Shown here: positions 59,961 through 64,000 of the stretch, in pieces
Layout of the letters: each line of letters opens with the position of its first letter
Numbering within the stretch: position 1 is the first letter of the stretch
DNA from: Cydia pomonella
Taxonomy: Eukaryota > Arthropoda > Insecta > Lepidoptera > Tortricidae
DNA: 64,000 nucleotides
Assembly: GCF_033807575.1 (NCBI RefSeq)
Contig: NC_084730.1
Span: 9,903,986 to 9,967,985 of the forward strand
Direction: 5' to 3'
Notes under the pieces: generated by a model
Told to the model about the DNA's origin: nothing
The model's database searches: none
What the model saw: the letters and a program-made list of their open reading frames with translations, nothing else
Position numbers and translations under genes: made by a program

Positions 59961-60721
59961 TATGTACTGTAAATGTTATTTTTGATTTGATATGGAACAA
60001 CCGTATGATAACATCTAAATCACGTATTTACATTATTCATACATTTCTTTATCTTTATTTGCAGTTTGTCAATTCACTGGAAATATAATTGATATATTCA
60101 CATGATTTACAAATATATAAAAAAGTGACTGAACCAACGAAATGGTAAATAAATATATATGTAGTAAAATAATTGTAACAAGAATTTCTTACTGTTAGTG
60201 TGGTTACTATACTCTTGATCTTTAGGTATTTACATAAAAGTAAACAAAATCTACCCTCAAATGGCTCCTTAAGGCAGTTGAGGGTAGATGAAAACATTAC
60301 ATGATTAAATAATGTAGATTAAAATCAGGTCGTTCAGTGACAGATCCAGGCGGTTTTTGTATTTGGTTGGTTAACCAATAAATGTTATAACTACCCGAAA
60401 ATGTACAAATTGTTTGTTTACTTTTATTTAAATACCTAAAGATGCAGAATGTAGAAATGGTCAATAATTACATTTGTACTACGTTACTCGTACATATGAA
60501 AACATATTCAACAGGTTTTTAAAATTTTTATTCCGCCCTTCGACCGCTACATACAATCCTGATGGTAAATGCATAAAATAATTTCTTTAAGTATACACAG
60601 AAAATATAACCTAAAGAAGTAGCTTCGAACAATTATTTCATGAAACCGATGCTGCGAAAAATACAGGGGTGCGGGGGACGCGGTGAGCGAGTCCTGCGCC
60701 GTGATTGGTCCGTTCAGTCAC

Positions 60722-60752
60722 GTGGCCGGCAGACAAGATGTCTGCCGGCCAC
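60722..60752. repeat. Perfect GC-rich hairpin
   Basis: GTGGCCGGCAGA (60722-60733) and TCTGCCGGCCAC (60741-60752) form a perfect 12-bp stem with a 7-nt loop. A CACGTG E-box overlaps its left edge and a GATTGGT (CCAAT-type) site lies 20 bp upstream. It could be regulatory or part of a dispersed repeat. Confidence 0.6.
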
Positions 60753-60929
60753 TAGTGATGTGACGCGTTGAACAAGTTGATTGTCAAAGATGATGGTAAG
60801 TATCTAAGACCATGGAGGAATTATACGCAAGTAGGTGACTTTTAGATATTATGTTGTCCTTATTCGCGATGAATATTTTTTATACAGGGTGACTTGGGTG
60901 TCTATGTTAATGTTTTCTATGTATATATA

Positions 60930-61035
60930 AATATATATTATATATATCGTCGTCTAGTATCCACAAAACAAGCCATATTAAGCTTACTGTAGGGCTAGGT
61001 CGATCTGTATAAAAATTGTAATATTTTATTTATAT
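60930..61035 (+). mobile_element. SINE tail fragment
   Basis: TATATATCGTCGTCTAGTAT, CCACAAAACAAGCCATATTA and AGCTTACTGTAGGGCTAGGT follow the tail of the SINE at 23363-23618. Confidence 0.55.
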
Positions 61036-61124
61036 TTAATATATTGATATTAAATAACGCCCGTTACTTCTTGAGGGATACACATCGGTTCTTATACTTC
61101 TTATAGACCCGCGTGTATAGACCT

Positions 61125-61290
61125 ACGTAAGATAGGTAAGGTTGCCAGAGCTCAACGAGGGTGCGGAGTGTTAGCGTCGGCAACGCGCATGTAACTCGTC
61201 TGGAGTTGCAGGCGTACATAGACTACGGAGACTGCTTACCATCAGGCGGGCCGTATGCTCGTTTGCCACCGACGTAGTATAAAAAGGCGT
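61125..61290. repeat. Dispersed 'CACCGACGTAGTATAAAAA' repeat, copy
   Basis: It runs AGGTTGCCAGAGCTCAACGA, GGCAACGCGCATGTAACTCG, GGAGTTGCAGGCGTACATAG, CCATCAGGCGGGCCGTATGC, TTGCCACCGACGTAGTATAA. A very similar copy is at 62612-62778. Confidence 0.7.
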
Positions 61291-61555
61291 ATGTAGCGGT
61301 CAAACGGTTAAACAAATTGTTTGATATCTTCCATTCCAAGTCTTTAAGACTTAACTATTTTACAATTGATCATCTTAAAACAATAACATTTGTTATGATT
61401 AATTCTTAATTTATTCAAGGCTTTAAACTCCATAAGCCTCAGGATTACTGCTACCGCAACGAGCCTTAAGTGTCTTCAGATCAGAGCCTTGGGCCTTAAG
61501 CTTAAGCCTTTACGCGAGTCAGTCCAACTTAACGACCCAAAACTTAAAAAAAAAA

Positions 61556-63947
61556 CTATTTTTCACTAACACCGTTACAATTCTCAGTCAACATTTTCCT
61601 CTCATACTTCAGCGCGGCAGAAATAATTTCACTTTTCGCCAAATTTAAAAAAACGGGCGACAAACTTTTTAAAATAGGCGCAACGCCCGCCAAAAACGCG
61701 TCCACCGCGTGCGGCTCAGGATTTTTCACTAAGACGTATTTCATTTTCTTATTACTCTTATTCTTTTTCCTGTTTTTCCTCTTTTTTGAGGAGGGCGAGG
61801 ATTTGGGGGTGGTGGGGGTGGAGGAGTGGGAGGAGATGGAGATGGGGGTGGGGGAGGGGGGGAATATCACGTCGTCTTCGGATGTCGACGCGTTGCCTTT
61901 AACGTTGATCGGTGTTTCTAGAAATGATTATTAAATTAAATAACACAAACTAATACAGGGTGAAATTTTAACCACCAGTTATACTCCGCGTAGTGACTAT
62001 AGGCCATACAGAACCACTTTTATTATGGGCTCAATGCTGAAATAGCGAGAAAAAATTTGTCGGTCCCATAGAAATCCACGGCATCGCATCAGCCGAAATT
62101 TATGGAACAGACAATTTTTTTTTTTCAATTAAAATCAAAAAATGTTTCATTGCTAATCCGCGAAAAGATAACGTGCTAGACAATCAGTGCTAACCCGTTA
62201 TACTTACTTGCGTATTTTTACATGCAATTAATGTTCCCAGCCTCCCACCGCAAAAATAAAATACGCAAATAAATTTAACAATTAATCCACCACCGAAAGT
62301 ACAAAACTCGACACGATATCATTCCAGTACCCCTAGTGTAAATGTAGTCGATAGCGAAACGTGACGTACGCGTTTGCGTTAAGTCTCATTTTGTATGGGT
62401 TTTTGAACAGCGCGCCAAGCGGGACGTTTTGGAAAGTCAAAAATCTCATACAAAATGACACTTAACGCAAACGCGTACGTCACGTTTCGCTGTCGAAAAT
62501 ATTTACACTAGGGGTACTGATCTAGAGTAGAGCCCAACTGGGGAAGTACCTCCACCTTACAGAAAACCGCAGCCAAATAACACTAGACCCTGCTTATAGT
62601 GTTGTGTTCCTGCCGGTGAGTAAGGTTGCCAGAGCTCAACGAGGGGGGGGGGGGGGGGATGCTAGGGTCGGCAACGCGCATGTGACTCCTCTGGAGTTGC
62701 AGGCGTACATAGGCTACGGAGACTGCTTACCATCAAGCGGGCCGTATGCTTGTTTGCCACCGACGTAGTATAAAAAAAAAAGTGTTTGCCTCTCGACGAG
62801 GCATCCTCAGGAGATGTTGACGGTCTCCGACGACTAAAGAATTATTATTTTCGATTTCGACATTGGTCCCATAATAAAAGTAGATCAGTATGACCTGTAA
62901 AGTCACTACGCAGAGTATGGCTGGGGGTTACAATTTCACCCTGTTTAACTTTGAGCAGACTTTCAGTGACAAAGTGTCGAGGTGTCGCCGTACGTTAAGA
63001 TTTCTATGAACGTGTGATGTATATAGTGGCACTGCTGCACTTTGTTCTGTCAAAGTCGGCGCAGAACCCACTAGGCCAGACCGGTCGTCAAACAGAACAA
63101 TAATTATAACAGTTATTGAAAAACATAAGGTGAAATGTGTACGGTATAGCTGTTAAATTTGGGACGGTAGGAAGAATTTCGTACATTGACCCGCGATGTT
63201 CTCTGTCTCGCACGCGTATAAACGAAAATTAATTCTTTGTACTTAGCGTCCGTACTTTGTACCATCAACCATCAACACAGTACCATCAATGGCAATGGGG
63301 TTGGCCGGGCGAAGTGTTTTACAGATGGCGCCAGCATAAGTTTCCTGATAATCCCTAGAATTGTGTCAAATTCTTGTTTTTTTTTGGAAGTTTATGGCCT
63401 GGATGCTAACCCTTTAAGCCAAATCTCATAGTAAACAACTATTAGAGACAGGAAAAACCTATGACAAACAAACAAACATTTATTCAGCAAATAGGCCACA
63501 GGGGCACTTTTACAATCAATAAAAATAACAAAATACAATTACAAATATGGAATCAAAGAGATGTATACAGTCTCTAAATGTTGAATTACACGAAAAAATC
63601 TATGACATACCTATAAATACAAACAACAAATACTAAAATTCTTCAGAGATGTAAAAGTGTTAGAGATAAAATATGATTAAAAAAATATGATCATTAAAAT
63701 ATCCTTAGAGATGTAAAGGGTCTCCAAGTCTTGAATTCTTATATAAATAATTAAAAGGCATGAAATTAAATTAGACAAACAGACAAGAACCCTATGCTGG
63801 CGCCATCTATGCAAACCTTTGACAGTTGCAAACCCCGTTAAGCATTATCGAAAAGATATAGTCCACAATGGTCAAGAGTTGTTACCTGATCTTGACGGCG
63901 GGTCCGTGCGCGGGGCCGCCTTAGGCGATAGCTGATCTCTAGGGTCA
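61556..63947 (-). CDS. C-terminal part of a BESS-motif protein (MADF-BESS type), continues past the window
   Basis: Two exons fit together: 63886-63947 (acceptor TTACAG, donor GTAACA) and 61556-61917 (acceptor TTTCTAG, stop TAA). The join is in frame and gives 141 residues. The first part is Ser/Pro-rich, followed by a Lys-rich basic stretch (KKRKNRKKNKSNKKMK). The C-terminus has the spacing of a BESS protein-interaction motif (VDAFLAGVAPILKSLSP, then KSEIISAALKYE). In insects BESS usually follows an N-terminal MADF DNA-binding domain, which would lie beyond the right edge. The family call is by pattern, not search. The intron is full of nested transposons. Confidence 0.55.
62325..62520. mobile_element. 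Hairpin MITE nested in the larger TIR element
   Basis: CCAGTACCCCTAGTGTAAAT, CGAAACGTGACGTACGCGTT and TGCGTTAAG at the left mirror CTTAACGCAAACGCGTACGT, CACGTTTCGCTGTCG and ATTTACACTAGGGGTACTG at the right. The spacer is about 60 bp. Confidence 0.8.
62612..62778. repeat. Dispersed 'CACCGACGTAGTATAAAAA' repeat, copy with G-run
   Basis: It is collinear with 61125-61290 but contains a run of about 17 G (62646-62659 region) where the other copy has GGGTGCGGAG. It is nested in the element at 61955-62944. Confidence 0.7.
63455..63770 (-). mobile_element. Non-LTR retrotransposon 3' end
   Basis: ACATTTATTCAGCAAATAGG, CCACAGGGGCACTTTTACA, ATGTATACAGTCTCTAAATG and GGGTCTCCAAGTCTTGAATT are the reverse complement of 49990-50312. 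It lies in the intron of the BESS-type gene. Confidence 0.65.
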
Positions 63948-64000
63948 CTGTAACAATACGTCGTATTTTTTGTTATTAAAACACAATCTTATTAGCATAA

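Larger units (their letters stand above)
61955..62944. mobile_element. TIR element (~990 bp) carrying two nested repeats
   Basis: ACAGGGTGAAATTTTAACCA and ATACTCCGCGTAGTGACTAT, then CCACTTTTATTATGGG, at the left are mirrored by CCCATAATAAAAGTAGATCA, AGTCACTACGCAGAGTATGG and GGGTTACAATTTCACCCTGT at the right. The TIRs are about 80 bp. Inside are a hairpin MITE at 62325-62520 and a dispersed repeat at 62612-62778. It lies in the intron of the BESS-type gene. No transposase is seen. Confidence 0.75.

Overview
This is nuclear DNA of an insect, most likely a moth or butterfly. It is AT-rich, its genes are split by many introns, and intergenic and intronic space is full of MITE-like hairpins, tRNA-derived SINEs and non-LTR retrotransposon pieces. 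Several of these look like families common in Lepidoptera, but that recognition is from memory, so the order-level call is an inference.

Four genes can be supported. (1) A C2H2 zinc-finger gene on the minus strand (4 exons, 10679 to 5002), with SUMO-type KxE motifs at the N-terminus, nine complete fingers, and a tenth finger interrupted by one in-frame TAA. (2) The codanin-1 (CDAN1) orthologue on the minus strand (16 exons, 37897 to 22969; 1386 residues when spliced as modelled). (3) NDUFS2, the 49-kDa subunit of mitochondrial complex I, on the plus strand (10 exons, 38360 to 55114; 466 residues). It is divergent from CDAN1 with 462 bp between the two start codons, so they probably share a promoter. 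(4) The 3' end of a probable BESS-motif (MADF-BESS type) gene on the minus strand at 61556-63947, running off the right edge. Two further candidate exons (10162-10365 plus, 14687-14902 minus) are weak.

Layout: 1-4.9 kb intergenic with MITEs; 4.9-10.7 kb zinc-finger gene; 10.7-22.9 kb gene-poor and repeat-rich; 23-37.9 kb CDAN1; 38.4-55.1 kb NDUFS2; 55.1-61.5 kb gene-poor; 61.6 kb to the end, BESS-type gene with nested transposons.

The most striking signal is a pattern shared by the two adjacent housekeeping genes. The 3' ends of exons, often with the 5' splice site attached, have been copied into the following intron again and again. CDAN1 exon 8 has a 108-bp unit with 26 donor copies. NDUFS2 exon 4 has a ~60-bp unit with 19 donors. 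NDUFS2 exon 9 has a 159-bp unit, four full copies plus a remnant. Single decayed copies follow NDUFS2 exons 5, 6, 7 and 8 and CDAN1 exon 4. Other low-complexity tracts start at or beside the donors of CDAN1 exons 10, 11 and 14 and just after the NDUFS2 stop codon. A non-LTR retrotransposon next to the NDUFS2 exon 6 donor is open in the NDUFS2 reading frame, giving a 994-codon NDUFS2-endonuclease-reverse transcriptase ORF. NDUFS2 intron 5 holds a near-perfect inverted repeat with ~265-bp arms.
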